Below are positions 42,119 through 50,513 of a DNA stretch of 64,000 bases, piece by piece; within the stretch, counting starts at the first letter, position 1; every line of letters starts with the position of its first letter. Source of the DNA: DASZTV01 sp035547515. Lineage in GTDB: Bacteria; Actinomycetota; Actinomycetes; JAFAQI01. The position numbers and the translations under genes were made by a program. The notes under the pieces were generated by a model. That model did not search any database, was not told where the DNA came from, and worked only from the letters and a program-made list of their open reading frames with translations. The stretch is taken from positions 16,208-80,207 of the forward strand of contig DASZUS010000065.1 of the NCBI GenBank assembly GCA_035547515.1, given 5' to 3'.

Positions 42119-42757
42119 ATGAGCCAGCCGACGGACCGCTGGTCGATGATCGTCCCAGTCAAGCGCGTGGAGATCGCGAAGAGCCGGCTGGCCCTGGAGA
42201 TCGAGGCACGCTCGACACTTGCCCTGGCGATGGCGGTCGACACGGTGTCGGCCGCGCTGGCAAGCGACTGGGTGGCTGCGGTCATCGTGGTCACCGACGA
42301 TCGGCGCGCCCGATCCGCGCTTGCCGAGCTCGCCGTGACGGTGGTGCCCGACGTCCCCGACGCCGGTTTGAACGCCGCGCTCGCCCATGGCGCACTGAGC
42401 GCGCCGACCGCGCGAGTCGCCGCGCTGTCATCCGACCTGCCGGCGCTGCGGGGTGAGGACCTGTCGGTGGTGCTGGAGCGGGCAAGCCGCCACCCCGCGT
42501 CGGTGGTCGCGGATCTTCAGGGCACTGGCACGACGCTGCTCTGCGCGATGTCGGCCGCGCGATTCGTACCGAGGTTCGGAGTGTCGTCGCTGGCCGCGCA
42601 CGTCTCGGCCGGCGCGCACGACCTCACCGCCTCCGCTCCTGAGTCGCTGCGCCGGGACGTCGACACGGTCAATGATCTGCGAGCAGCGGTGGCACTCGGC
42701 GTGGGACCGCGTACCCGCGCGGCGCTGGACTCCCTCGACGTGGCTCTCGAGCGATGA
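42119..42757 (+). CDS. cofC: 2-phospho-L-lactate guanylyltransferase (F420 synthesis)
   Basis: Nucleotidyltransferase of about 212 residues that activates phospholactate or phosphoenolpyruvate for coenzyme F420. WSMIVPVKRVEIAKSRLA is the nucleotide-binding start, VVTDDRRA and LSSDLPALRGEDL follow, and LRRDVDTVNDLR is the C-terminal motif. ATG 42119 is chosen over ATG 42110 because GAGG lies 9 nt upstream. Its presence agrees with the LLM F420-type oxidoreductase at 63.3 kb. Overlaps the next gene by 4 nt. Confidence 0.93.
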   Translation: MSQPTDRWSMIVPVKRVEIAKSRLALEIEARSTLALAMAVDTVSAALASDWVAAVIVVTDDRRARSALAELAVTVVPDVPDAGLNAALAHGALSAPTARVAALSSDLPALRGEDLSVVLERASRHPASVVADLQGTGTTLLCAMSAARFVPRFGVSSLAAHVSAGAHDLTASAPESLRRDVDTVNDLRAAVALGVGPRTRAALDSLDVALER

Positions 42758-42966
42758 GAGTGCAGGCGACGGTACGCCGATACGACGAGGTCTCGCGCGG
42801 CGGAGACGTGCTCCTCGACGACGGCACGGTCGTCGAGTTCGGCCCAGATGCGTTCGACCTCTCAGGCTTGCGGCTGCTGCGCCTCGGGCAGCGGGTGCGG
42901 CTGGAGATGGACGACGCGGGCCGGGTCAGGTCGCTGACGATCGCGACCTTTCCCGACCCGGCGTGA
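42754..42966 (+). CDS. Small OB-fold-like (cold-shock-like) protein
   Basis: 70 residues, start overlapping the cofC stop by 4 nt (ATGA). VQATVRRYDEVSRGGDVLLDDGTVVEFGPDAF followed by LRLLRLGQRVRLEM resembles a diverged cold-shock domain, but the RNP motifs are not conserved. Cotranscribed with cofC. Function unknown. Confidence 0.78.
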   Translation: MRVQATVRRYDEVSRGGDVLLDDGTVVEFGPDAFDLSGLRLLRLGQRVRLEMDDAGRVRSLTIATFPDPA

Positions 42967-42982
42967 CGGATCTCCCGGCTGG

Positions 42983-43453
42983 CTAGCGCTTCTTCGCAGG
43001 GGCTTTCTTCGCCGGCGCCTTCTTGGCGGGAGCAGACGCCTTGCGGGCCGCGGTCTTGGCGGCCGCTGCTGCCTTGCGCGGCCCCGAGGAAGCGGTCCTC
43101 GCAGCGCTGCGCGCGGTCGAGGCGCTCGACTTCGCCGCCGCCTTGGTCGCAGCGTCGGTGACCTTGCCGAGCTTCACGGCACCGCTGACAACGCCCTTGA
43201 AGTGGGTGCCGGGGCGGAACTTCGGAACCGCCGTCGCCTTGACCTTGACAGTCGCGCCGGTGCGCGGGTTGCGACCGGTCCGGGCCGCGCGCTCGACCTT
43301 CTCGAACACCCCGAAGCCGGTGATCGCTACCCGCTCCCCCGCGGCGACCGCTCGCTGGATGGTGTCGAGCACGGCGTCGACCGCGTCCTCGGCCGTCCGC
43401 TTGTCCGCGCCCAGCCGGTCGCGAATCGCGTCGATCAGTTCGGCCCTGTTCAA
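42983..43453 (-). CDS. hup: DNA-binding protein HU with Lys/Ala tail
   Basis: Nucleoid protein, 156 residues. Residues 1-90 are the HU core (MNRAELIDAI, ITGFGVFEKVERAARTGRNPRTG, KFRPGTHFK). The C-terminal half is Ala/Lys-rich with PAKKAPAKKAPAKK repeats, the histone-like tail of mycobacterial HupB and Streptomyces HupS. The start is TTG with GGAGG 5 nt upstream. Confidence 0.95.
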   Translation of the reverse strand: MNRAELIDAIRDRLGADKRTAEDAVDAVLDTIQRAVAAGERVAITGFGVFEKVERAARTGRNPRTGATVKVKATAVPKFRPGTHFKGVVSGAVKLGKVTDAATKAAAKSSASTARSAARTASSGPRKAAAAAKTAARKASAPAKKAPAKKAPAKKR

Positions 43454-43504
43454 TGCACCCTCCGCAGTTGACGTCGAGGGCTGACTGCCCTCGCACTGAC
43501 GCGG

Positions 43505-43533
43505 ACGCTAGGGCTTAATCGCTGCCCACACAA
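43505..43533 (-). promoter_or_regulatory. hup promoter
   Basis: TTGTGT (43533-43528), a 17-nt spacer and TAGCGT (43510-43505) upstream of the hup gene, giving a leader of about 45 nt with a good ribosome site. A perfect ACACAAC/GTTGTGT inverted repeat surrounds the -35 box (43528-43534 and 43555-43561). Confidence 0.65.
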
Positions 43534-43618
43534 CGATCACGCCATGCATTTCTTGTTGTGTCGCAGCGGATTCGCGGCAGGCCGGGGCGCGACTAGGCCG
43601 TGTGGGTTACCCGCGGAG

Positions 43619-44206
43619 CTACGCCGTCACCGGCAGCCACGAAGGGCGCGTGGACTCGAAGGCGTCGATGTCGGCGGTGTGGCGCAGGGTCAAGCCGATG
43701 TCGTCGAGACCCTCCATGAGCCGCCACCGGGTGTAGTCGTCGATGTCGAAGGAAGCGACGACGTCGCCGGCACGCACCTCGCGGGAGCCGAGGTCGACCG
43801 TCACGGGTGCCTGCGGGTCGGACTCGACGAGATCCTGCAGGGCCCCCACCACGTCCTCCGGCAGCTGGACCGTGAGCAGGCCGCCCTTGAACGAGTTGCC
43901 GCGGAAGATGTCCGCGAAGCGTGAGGAGATCACGGCGCGGAAGCCGTAGTCCTGCAGCGCCCACACCGCGTGCTCTCGTGAGGATCCGGTGCCGAAGTCG
44001 GGGCCGGCGACGAGGATCGTCGCGCCGTCGTACCGGCTGTCGTTGAGGACGAACGACGGGTCCTGCCGCCACGCGCCGAACAGCCCGTCTTCGAACCCGC
44101 TGCGCGTCACGCGCTTGAGGTACTCGGCCGGGATGATCTGGTCGGTGTCGACGTTGCTGCGTCGCAGCGGCACCGCGCGGCCAGTGTGGGTGGTGAACTT
44201 CTCCAT
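43619..44206 (-). CDS. leuD: 3-isopropylmalate dehydratase small subunit
   Basis: 195-residue swivel subunit of isopropylmalate isomerase in leucine synthesis. MEKFTTHTGRAVPLRRSNVDTDQIIPAEYLKR is the canonical start (shown in part), followed by FGTGSSREHAVWAL and NSFKGGLLTV. It lies 19 nt after leuC, the partner subunit. Confidence 0.97.
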   Translation of the reverse strand: MEKFTTHTGRAVPLRRSNVDTDQIIPAEYLKRVTRSGFEDGLFGAWRQDPSFVLNDSRYDGATILVAGPDFGTGSSREHAVWALQDYGFRAVISSRFADIFRGNSFKGGLLTVQLPEDVVGALQDLVESDPQAPVTVDLGSREVRAGDVVASFDIDDYTRWRLMEGLDDIGLTLRHTADIDAFESTRPSWLPVTA

Positions 44207-44225
44207 GACGATCGGTCCCTTCGCT

Positions 44226-45596
44226 CTACAGGTCCGCGGGCGCGGCGAGATGGCCGGCGACTGCGGTCGCCGCGGCGACCGCAGGAGACACCAGGTGGGT
44301 GCGGCCGCCGGGTCCCTGCCGGCCCTCGAAGTTGCGGTTCGAGGTGGAGGCGCTTCGCTCGCCGGGCGCGAGCTTGTCCGGGTTCATCGCGAGGCACATC
44401 GAGCACCCGGCGCCACGCCATTGCGCGCCCGCCGCCTCGAACACCTCGTGGAGTCCCTCCGACTCGGCCGCTTCCTTGACCACCACGGATCCCGGCACGA
44501 CGAGCATGCGTACGCCGTCGGCGACCTTGCGGCCGCGCAGCACCTCTGCGACTGCGCGGAGGTCCTCGAGTCGGCCGTTGGTGCACGAGCCGACGAAGAC
44601 GGTGTCGACCTTGACCTCGCGCAGCGGCGTACCGGCGGTCAGTCCCATGTACTCGAGAGCCCGCTCGTCGGCGGCGTCACGCGGCTGCGGGATGTCCGAA
44701 GACAGCGCCGCGCCCTGGCCGGGGTTGGTGCCCCAGGTCACCCACGGCGAGAGCTTTGTCGCGTCGATCGTCACGGTCTTGTCGAAGATGGCGCCGTCGT
44801 CGGTGGCGAGCTCGCGCCAAGCGGCGACGGCGGCGTCCCAGTCGGCGCCGGTGGGCGCGTTCGGGCGGCCCTGGAGGTAGGCGAACGTGGTGTCGTCCGG
44901 GGCGATCATCCCGGCGCGCGCGCCGGCCTCGATCGACATGTTGCAGACCGTCATGCGGCCTTCCATCGAAAGTCCCCGGATCGCCTCACCGCGGAACTCG
45001 ATGACGTGGCCCTGCCCGCCGCCGGTGCCGATCTGGCTGATGATGCCGAGCACCAGGTCCTTGGCGGTGACCCCGGGCGGGAGAGCTCCCTCGACCTCGA
45101 CCGCCATCGTCTCGGGGCGCTGCAGTGGCAGCGTCTGCGTGGCAAGGACGTGCTCGACCTCGCTGGTGCCGATGCCGAACGCGAGGGCGCCGAAGGCGCC
45201 GTGCGTGCTCGTGTGGCTGTCGCCGCACACCACCGTCATGCCGGGCTGCGTCAGGCCGAGCTGCGGCCCGATGACGTGGACGATGCCCTGGCCGGCATCG
45301 CCCATCGGGTGCAGCCGGACGCCGAACTCCTCGCAGTTGCGGCGCAGCGCCTCGACCTGCGCGAGGCTCACCGGGTCGACGATCGGCCCGGGTGTCGTCG
45401 GGACGTTGTGGTCCTCGGTCGCGATCGTGAGGTCCGGGCGGCGCACGGTGCGGCCGGCGGCGCGCAGGCCGTCGAATGCCTGCGGGCTGGTGACCTCGTG
45501 GACGAGGTGGAGGTCGATGTAGATCAGGTCCGGTTCGCCCTCGGTGCGGCGTACGACGTGGTTGTCCCACACCTTCTCGACCAGCGTGCGTGGCAT
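44226..45596 (-). CDS. leuC: 3-isopropylmalate dehydratase large subunit
   Basis: Aconitase-family 4Fe-4S enzyme, 456 residues. The cluster Cys residues are in FVGSCTNGRLEDL and GCSMCLAMNPD; GDSHTSTHGAFGALAFGIG and SNRNFEGRQG complete the signature. ATG at 45596 with AAGGAG upstream; longer in-frame starts are rejected. Divergent from the IclR gene across a 62-nt region with an inverted repeat, the classical ndgR-leuCD arrangement. Confidence 0.97.
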   Translation of the reverse strand: MPRTLVEKVWDNHVVRRTEGEPDLIYIDLHLVHEVTSPQAFDGLRAAGRTVRRPDLTIATEDHNVPTTPGPIVDPVSLAQVEALRRNCEEFGVRLHPMGDAGQGIVHVIGPQLGLTQPGMTVVCGDSHTSTHGAFGALAFGIGTSEVEHVLATQTLPLQRPETMAVEVEGALPPGVTAKDLVLGIISQIGTGGGQGHVIEFRGEAIRGLSMEGRMTVCNMSIEAGARAGMIAPDDTTFAYLQGRPNAPTGADWDAAVAAWRELATDDGAIFDKTVTIDATKLSPWVTWGTNPGQGAALSSDIPQPRDAADERALEYMGLTAGTPLREVKVDTVFVGSCTNGRLEDLRAVAEVLRGRKVADGVRMLVVPGSVVVKEAAESEGLHEVFEAAGAQWRGAGCSMCLAMNPDKLAPGERSASTSNRNFEGRQGPGGRTHLVSPAVAAATAVAGHLAAPADL

Positions 45597-45620
45597 CGGC
45601 TCGCTCCTTCTCGTCCTGTC

Positions 45621-45651
45621 TACTTGCGTCTCACTATCTGATACGCAAGTA
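45621..45651. promoter_or_regulatory. Operator-like inverted repeat between leuC and ndgR
   Basis: TACTTGCGT (45621-45629) and ACGCAAGTA (45643-45651) are perfect 9-bp complements separated by 13 nt. It lies in the 62-nt divergent region, so a bound IclR-type protein could control both leuCD and its own gene. Confidence 0.65.
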
Positions 45652-45658
45652 TTGAGAT

Positions 45659-46393
45659 ATGACACACCTTAGCACTAGACCGCAGAACGTCGTCCGGCAG
45701 AGCAGCGTCGGCGTTCTCGACAAGGCGGTCCACGTCCTGGAGTGTCTGCGCGGGGGGCCCGCGTCGCTGGCCGAGCTGGTCGGGCGCACCGGGCTGTCCC
45801 GTGCCACCGCCTACCGGCTCGCAGTGGCACTCGAGGTGCACGGCCTGGTCGAGCGTGACGAGGCGGGACGCTTCGAGCTCGGGCCGGCGCTGCTCGACCT
45901 CGCTGTGGCAGGGCGGCCGGACCCGCTGCTTCGCATCGCCGACTCCGTCCTGCAGCGCCTGTCGGCAAAGACCCACGAGAGCGCGCAGCTGTACCGGCGG
46001 GTCGGCGACGTGCGCCGCTGCGTAGCTGCGGCGGAGCGTTCCAGTGGCCTGCGCGACACCGTGCCGGTGGGCGCCGACCTGCCGATGACCGCGGGTTCGG
46101 CGGCGCAGGTCTTGCTCGCCTGGGCGCCTGCGGGCGAGCCGCCCCCGGCGGGGGCGAAGTTCTCGCCCTCCACCCTGGCCGCCGTGCGCAGGCGCGGGTG
46201 GGCCGCCAGCGTCGGCGAACGCGAGCCGGGAGTGGCATCGGTCTCGGCCCCGGTGTTCGACGCGACGGGAGCTGTGGTGGCCGCCGTGTCGGTGTCGGGC
46301 CCGATCGACCGGCTGACGCGCAGCCCGGGCAAGCTCCACGCTGCCGCAGTCGTCGCCGCCGCCCAGGAGCTCACAGCAGCGGTGGCTCGCTAG
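45659..46393 (+). CDS. ndgR: IclR-family regulator of leucine genes (NdgR-like)
   Basis: 244-residue transcription factor. The N-terminal winged helix includes LAELVGRTGLSRATAYRLAVALE, and the C-terminal IclR effector domain follows (SAQLYRRVGDV, GLRDTVPVGADLPMTAGSAAQVLLAW). NdgR/LtbR proteins control leuCD and other amino-acid genes in Streptomyces and Corynebacterium; the divergent position is identical here. ATG start with AAGTAT 6 nt upstream, possibly leaderless. Confidence 0.9.
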   Translation: MTHLSTRPQNVVRQSSVGVLDKAVHVLECLRGGPASLAELVGRTGLSRATAYRLAVALEVHGLVERDEAGRFELGPALLDLAVAGRPDPLLRIADSVLQRLSAKTHESAQLYRRVGDVRRCVAAAERSSGLRDTVPVGADLPMTAGSAAQVLLAWAPAGEPPPAGAKFSPSTLAAVRRRGWAASVGEREPGVASVSAPVFDATGAVVAAVSVSGPIDRLTRSPGKLHAAAVVAAAQELTAAVAR

Positions 46394-46456
46394 CCCCTCC
46401 ACCGCCGTCCGCAGCCCGCACCGGATGCTGTCCGGGCCGGCCAACACCATCACGAC

Positions 46457-47005
46457 ATGGTCAAGAAGTGCGCAGTCGACGGCTGCAAGCGCGATTCCAA
46501 AGAGCGCGGCTGGTGTCACGGGCACTACCAGCGCTGGAAGCGCCTCGGACATGTGCAAGCTGAGCGCCCGCTCGGTCGAAAGACCGAGGGGAACTGCAAG
46601 ATCGATGGATGTGAGCGGACGATCTACGCCCGCGGGCTCTGCGCCCCGCACTACCGGCGCCAGCTAACGGGCGGCAACGTGCGTGCTGAGCAGCCCATCC
46701 GTCCGCCCGCTGGCGACCGGCACGTCAGCCACGGTTACTACGTCGTAGCCGTTCCGCCCGAGATGCGGCATCTCACGGGTGGCGAGAGCCAGGCGCTCGA
46801 GCATCGATATGTGATGGCGCAGATGCTTGGCAGACCGTTGTGGCCGGATGAGAGCGTCCACCACCGTTCCGGGGACCGGCTCGACAACAGCCCGGACAAC
46901 CTCGAGCTCTGGAGCAGGTGGCAGCCGCGAGGGCAACGCGTCGAGGACAAGGTTCGCTTCGCCAGAGAGATCCTCGAGCGCTACGCGCCGGACTTGCTGC
47001 GCTAA
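46457..47005 (+). CDS. HNH endonuclease with paired zinc motifs
   Basis: 182 residues. Two tandem Cx4Cx9CxxH motifs (C5, C10, C20, H23 and C47, C52, C62, H65) precede an HNH_3-type nuclease domain (LEHRYVMAQMLGRPL, ESVHHRSGDRLDNSPDNLELW). This architecture is common in phage and mobile homing-type endonucleases. It stands alone between ndgR and the tRNA genes, with codon use less GC-skewed than neighbours, so it is likely an acquired element. It ends 46 nt from tRNA-Glu. Confidence 0.85.
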   Translation: MVKKCAVDGCKRDSKERGWCHGHYQRWKRLGHVQAERPLGRKTEGNCKIDGCERTIYARGLCAPHYRRQLTGGNVRAEQPIRPPAGDRHVSHGYYVVAVPPEMRHLTGGESQALEHRYVMAQMLGRPLWPDESVHHRSGDRLDNSPDNLELWSRWQPRGQRVEDKVRFAREILERYAPDLLR

Positions 47006-47012
47006 GCGAAAG

Positions 47013-47030
47013 CCCGGCCAGCAGGCCGGG
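47013..47030. terminator. Bidirectional hairpin terminator
   Basis: CCCGGCC-agca-GGCCGGG is a perfect 7-bp stem with a 4-nt loop. Followed by TCTCTC..TTT on the plus strand (end of HNH gene) and by GCTTTC on the minus strand (end of the tRNA transcript). Confidence 0.6.
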
Positions 47031-47050
47031 TCTCTCAACTTTGTACGACG

Positions 47051-47123
47051 TACCCTCGAGCGGATTCGAACCGCCGTTACCGCCTTGAGAGGGCGGCGTC
47101 CTAGGCCCCTAGACGACGAGGGC
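47051..47123 (-). tRNA. tRNA-Glu(CTC)
   Basis: A 73-nt cloverleaf: acceptor GCCCTCG/CGAGGGT, anticodon stem CCGCC/GGCGG around the loop CTCTCAA (anticodon CTC), T-loop TTCGAAT. The 3' CCA is not encoded. Last gene of a gltX-tRNA-Gln-tRNA-Glu run on the minus strand. Confidence 0.95.
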
Positions 47124-47158
47124 GAGATGAGCCAGAAAGCAGCAATCCCGGTGTTTCG

Positions 47159-47230
47159 CTGGGGTACCAGGACTCGAACCTAGACTAGCTGAACCAGAAT
47201 CAGCCGGGCTGCCAATTACCCCATACCCCA
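47159..47230 (-). tRNA. tRNA-Gln(CTG)
   Basis: A 72-nt cloverleaf: acceptor TGGGGTA/TACCCCA with discriminator G, anticodon stem GCTGA/TCAGC around TTCTGGT (anticodon CTG), T-loop TTCGAGT. CCA is not encoded. It lies 30 nt downstream of gltX. Confidence 0.95.
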
Positions 47231-47260
47231 AGGGCCCGCTCGCGCGGGCCGCCGACCACT

Positions 47261-48697
47261 CTAACCCAGCCGCACCTGGTTCAACGCGGCGTCGAGCCGC
47301 ACCAGGCTTCGGTCCTTGCCGAGCAACTCGATCGACTCGAACAGCGGCGGCGAGACGGTCTTGCCGGTCACCGCGACCCGAACCGGGCCGAACGCGTTCC
47401 TCGGCTTCAGCCCAAGCCGATCGACGAGCGCCCCACGCAGTGCCGTCTCGATGTTGGGCGTCGTGAACGGCGACACCGTCTCGAGCGCCGAATGGGCAGC
47501 CTCGAGGGCGGCCAGCGCATCAGGCCCGAGCTGCTTGGCCGCCGCCTCCGGATCCACGGAGAACCTCTCGTCGAGCAGGAAGCCGACCATCTCCGCCGCC
47601 TCGAGCAACGTGGCCACCCGCTCCTGCACCAGCGGAGTCGCCTTGGTGACCACGCCGGCGGCAGCTCCCTCGACTCCCATGAACCGCACGAGCCGCGACG
47701 CCACGTCCTCGACGGGCAGCTCGCGCATGTAATGCCCGGACAGCCAGCGAAGCTTCTCCACGTCGAACACCGGACCGACCGGGTTGACCCGTCCCCAGTC
47801 GAAGCTCTCGACCATCTCCTCGAAGGAGAACACCTCGCGGTCCTCGCCCAGCGAGTAGCCCATCAGCCCGAGAAAGTTCCGGAGTGCCTCCGGCAGGAAA
47901 CCCTGCTCGACGAACCAGGTGAGCCGCGCGGCGGGGTTCTTGCGCTTGGAGATCTTCGACTTGTCGGTGTTGCGCAGCAGAGGCATGTGCGCGAACGCCG
48001 GCCGCTGCCAGCCCATCCAGTCGTAGATCAGGATGTGCTTCGGCGTGGAGGCGATCCACTCCTCGCCGCGCACCACGTGGGTGATCTCCATCTCGTGGTC
48101 GTCGACCACGTTGGCGAGGTGGTACGTCGGGTAGCCGTCGGTCTTCATCAGCACCTGGTCGTCTGGCCGAGGAGCGGTGAGCTCGCCGCGGATCAGGTCG
48201 ATGAAGGTGAGCGGCGCGTCGTCGGGGATCAGCATCCGGACCACCGGCTGCTCGGCGAAGCCGGGCATCGCCGCGCGCTCCTCGCGAGTCTTTCCGACGC
48301 ACATCCGGTCATAGCCCGTGGGCTGCTTCGCCTTCTGCTGCGCCTCCCGCATCTGCGCGAGCCGCTCCGGTGAGCACCAGCAGTGGTAGGCGTGACCGCT
48401 GGCGAGCAACGCCTCGACCACCGGCTGATAGGACGCGAGCCGCTCGGACTGCCGGTACGGCGCGAACGGCCCGCCGATGTCCGGACCCTCGTCCCACCCG
48501 AGCCCCAGCCAGTGCAACGTGTCGTAGACCTGCTGTTCGCTGGTCGCGTCGAAACGCGCCCGGTCGGTGTCCTCGATCCGGAGGATGAACGAGCCGCCCT
48601 GCTGGCGCGCGAACGCCAGGTTGAACAACGACATGTAGGCCGTGCCGACGTGCGGGTCGCCCGTCGGCGAAGGCGCGACCCGCAGCCGCACCGTCAT
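47261..48697 (-). CDS. gltX: Glutamyl-tRNA synthetase
   Basis: Class I synthetase of 478 residues. The HIGH-type motif is PSPTGDPHVGTAY (about 9-21) and the KMSKS-type motif is KISKRK (about 247). Zinc-binding-type CWC near 105 is partly retained. It overlaps the FAH gene by 4 nt. No GlnRS is seen; in most actinobacteria GltX also charges tRNA-Gln with Glu, corrected by GatCAB (known of the group), and here tRNA-Gln and tRNA-Glu follow directly. Confidence 0.96.
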   Translation of the reverse strand: MTVRLRVAPSPTGDPHVGTAYMSLFNLAFARQQGGSFILRIEDTDRARFDATSEQQVYDTLHWLGLGWDEGPDIGGPFAPYRQSERLASYQPVVEALLASGHAYHCWCSPERLAQMREAQQKAKQPTGYDRMCVGKTREERAAMPGFAEQPVVRMLIPDDAPLTFIDLIRGELTAPRPDDQVLMKTDGYPTYHLANVVDDHEMEITHVVRGEEWIASTPKHILIYDWMGWQRPAFAHMPLLRNTDKSKISKRKNPAARLTWFVEQGFLPEALRNFLGLMGYSLGEDREVFSFEEMVESFDWGRVNPVGPVFDVEKLRWLSGHYMRELPVEDVASRLVRFMGVEGAAAGVVTKATPLVQERVATLLEAAEMVGFLLDERFSVDPEAAAKQLGPDALAALEAAHSALETVSPFTTPNIETALRGALVDRLGLKPRNAFGPVRVAVTGKTVSPPLFESIELLGKDRSLVRLDAALNQVRLG

Positions 48698-49452
48698 CGA
48701 GCGGCCACGGGGTTGGTCAGCGTGCCGATCCCTTCGATCTCGACTTCCACCGTGTCGCCGATCTGCATCGGGCCGATCCCGTCCGGCGTCCCGGTGAGGA
48801 TCACGTCACCGGGCAGCAACGTCATGCATGAGGTGATGTAGGCGATCAGCTGCGGGAGCTTGTGCACGATCATCGACGTCCGCGCGTCCTGCTTCACCTC
48901 GCCGTTGAGCCGCGTGGTGATCCGCAGGTCCGATGGGTCGACTTCGGTCTCGATCCACGGCCCCAACGGGCAGAACGTGTCGTAGCCCTTTGCCCGCGAC
49001 CACTGGCCGTCGCTCTTCTGCTGGTCGCGAGCAGTGACGTCGTTGGCGCAGGTGTAGCCGAGAACGACCTCCATGGCCCGCTCGACCGGTACGTCGCGGC
49101 ACAGCCGCCCGATCACCACGGCGAGCTCCCCCTCGTAGTCGACCCGCTGCGAGGAGGGCGGCGATGCGATCTCGTCACCAGTGGCGATCACCGCCGTCGA
49201 CGGCTTCAGGAAGATCAGCGGTTGGTCCGGGACCTCGCCACCCATCTCAGCCGCATGCGACGCGTAGTTCTTGCCGATTGCCACAACCTTGCTCGGCAAC
49301 ACCGGCGCGAGAAGCTTGACGGCCGACAGCGGTGCCCGGCCGCCGGTGAACTCGATCTCCGCGAACGGGTGGGCGGTGATCTGGGCGACAGCGTCGCCCT
49401 CGATCACACCGAACGAGACAGCACCGTCATGGGAGAACCGGGCGATCTGCAC
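48694..49452 (-). CDS. Fumarylacetoacetate hydrolase family protein
   Basis: 252-residue FAH-fold hydrolase/isomerase acting on 2-oxo acids or acylpyruvates. Metal ligands are in VDYEGELAVVIGR (E, E) and DVTARDQQ; KPSTAVIATGD and LTGTPDGIGPM are family motifs. The exact substrate is unknown. GTG start with TAAACT 7 nt upstream. Actinobacteria usually keep this gene next to gltX. Confidence 0.9.
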   Translation of the reverse strand: MQIARFSHDGAVSFGVIEGDAVAQITAHPFAEIEFTGGRAPLSAVKLLAPVLPSKVVAIGKNYASHAAEMGGEVPDQPLIFLKPSTAVIATGDEIASPPSSQRVDYEGELAVVIGRLCRDVPVERAMEVVLGYTCANDVTARDQQKSDGQWSRAKGYDTFCPLGPWIETEVDPSDLRITTRLNGEVKQDARTSMIVHKLPQLIAYITSCMTLLPGDVILTGTPDGIGPMQIGDTVEVEIEGIGTLTNPVAAR

Positions 49453-49459
49453 TCACCGC

Positions 49460-49465
49460 AGTTTA
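49460..49465 (-). promoter_or_regulatory. -10 box, leaderless FAH-gltX operon
   Basis: TAAACT lies 7 nt before the GTG at 49452. Confidence 0.6.
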
Positions 49466-49487
49466 TTCGGCGCCATGCGTCGCCGAC

Positions 49488-50420
49488 TCAGCGCAGCTTG
49501 TTGAGCACCGCCAGGTCGTCCTCGCTCGGGATCCACGCTCCCGCTGCCACATTGGACCGGATCTGCTCCGGCTTCGTCGCGCCCGCGATCACGGACGCGA
49601 CCGCGGGCTGCGCAGCCAGTCCGCCGATCGCCACCTCCAGCAGGGTGATGCCCCGCTCCTCGGCGTAGGACATCAACGGCTCCACCTCGTCGAAACGGGC
49701 GTCGCTGAGCCACTCGGCGCGGCCGGACAACCGGCTGCCCTCAGGTGCCTGTTCTCCGCGGCGGTACTTCCCCGACAGCAGCCCGTTCGCGAGCGGGTAG
49801 AACGGCAACACCCCCACGCCGTACTCGAGGCAGGCCGGCACCAGCTCGGCTTCGACGCCGCGCTCGATCAGGCTGTAGTGGTTCTGTGCGCTGATGAAGC
49901 GCTCGAAGCCCTTGGTGCGCGCTGTCCACTCCGCGTCGGCAAGCTGCCAGCCACTGAAGTTCGAGCAGCCGACGTAGCGGACCTTGCCCTCGTCGACCAG
50001 CTCGTCGAGTGCTGCCAGCGTCTCCTCGATCGGCGTCTCGGGGTCCGGCTGGTGCATCTGGTAGAGGTCGATCCAGTCGGTCCGCAGCCGGCGCAGCGAT
50101 GACTCGACCGCCTTGCGGATGTAGCGGCGCGAGCCGCGCGCACCCCAGTCCGGCCCGAGCTTGCCGCCCATGTCCATCCCGAACTTGGTGGCAAGGACGA
50201 TGTCCGCGCGCGACGACCCGAGCACCTCGCCGAGGAACTCCTCCGACTCGCCGTAGATGTCGGCGGTGTCGAACAGCGTGACACCGGCATCCAGTGCGGC
50301 ATGCACCACCTCACGGGTGGCCTCGAGGTCGATGCGGCGCCCGAAGTTGTTGCAGCCGATGCCAACCACCGACACCGTCAGACCCGAGTTCCCCAGTCGC
50401 CGAAAGCGCATATCAGCCAT
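49488..50420 (-). CDS. Aldo/keto reductase
   Basis: NADPH-dependent (alpha/beta)8 oxidoreductase, 310 residues. The catalytic tetrad is visible: D51 and Y56 in FDTADIYG, K79 in LATKFG, H123 in YQMHQPD. GATKPEQIRSNV is the C-terminal cofactor motif. Substrate unknown. ATG 50420 is preferred (TAGGGT 7 nt upstream) to GTG 50429 or ATG 50411. Confidence 0.9.
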   Translation of the reverse strand: MADMRFRRLGNSGLTVSVVGIGCNNFGRRIDLEATREVVHAALDAGVTLFDTADIYGESEEFLGEVLGSSRADIVLATKFGMDMGGKLGPDWGARGSRRYIRKAVESSLRRLRTDWIDLYQMHQPDPETPIEETLAALDELVDEGKVRYVGCSNFSGWQLADAEWTARTKGFERFISAQNHYSLIERGVEAELVPACLEYGVGVLPFYPLANGLLSGKYRRGEQAPEGSRLSGRAEWLSDARFDEVEPLMSYAEERGITLLEVAIGGLAAQPAVASVIAGATKPEQIRSNVAAGAWIPSEDDLAVLNKLR

Positions 50421-50427
50421 GCGGCTC

Positions 50428-50433
50428 ACCCTA
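50428..50433 (-). promoter_or_regulatory. -10 box, leaderless aldo/keto reductase
   Basis: TAGGGT lies 7 nt before the ATG at 50420. Confidence 0.55.
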
Positions 50434-50513
50434 CGAGCACGCGACCAGCCGCCCGAAGCCGCATGACAACCAGATACGGCAAGCGCGCGTCTGATCGGCG
50501 GAAAGGATCTTCG

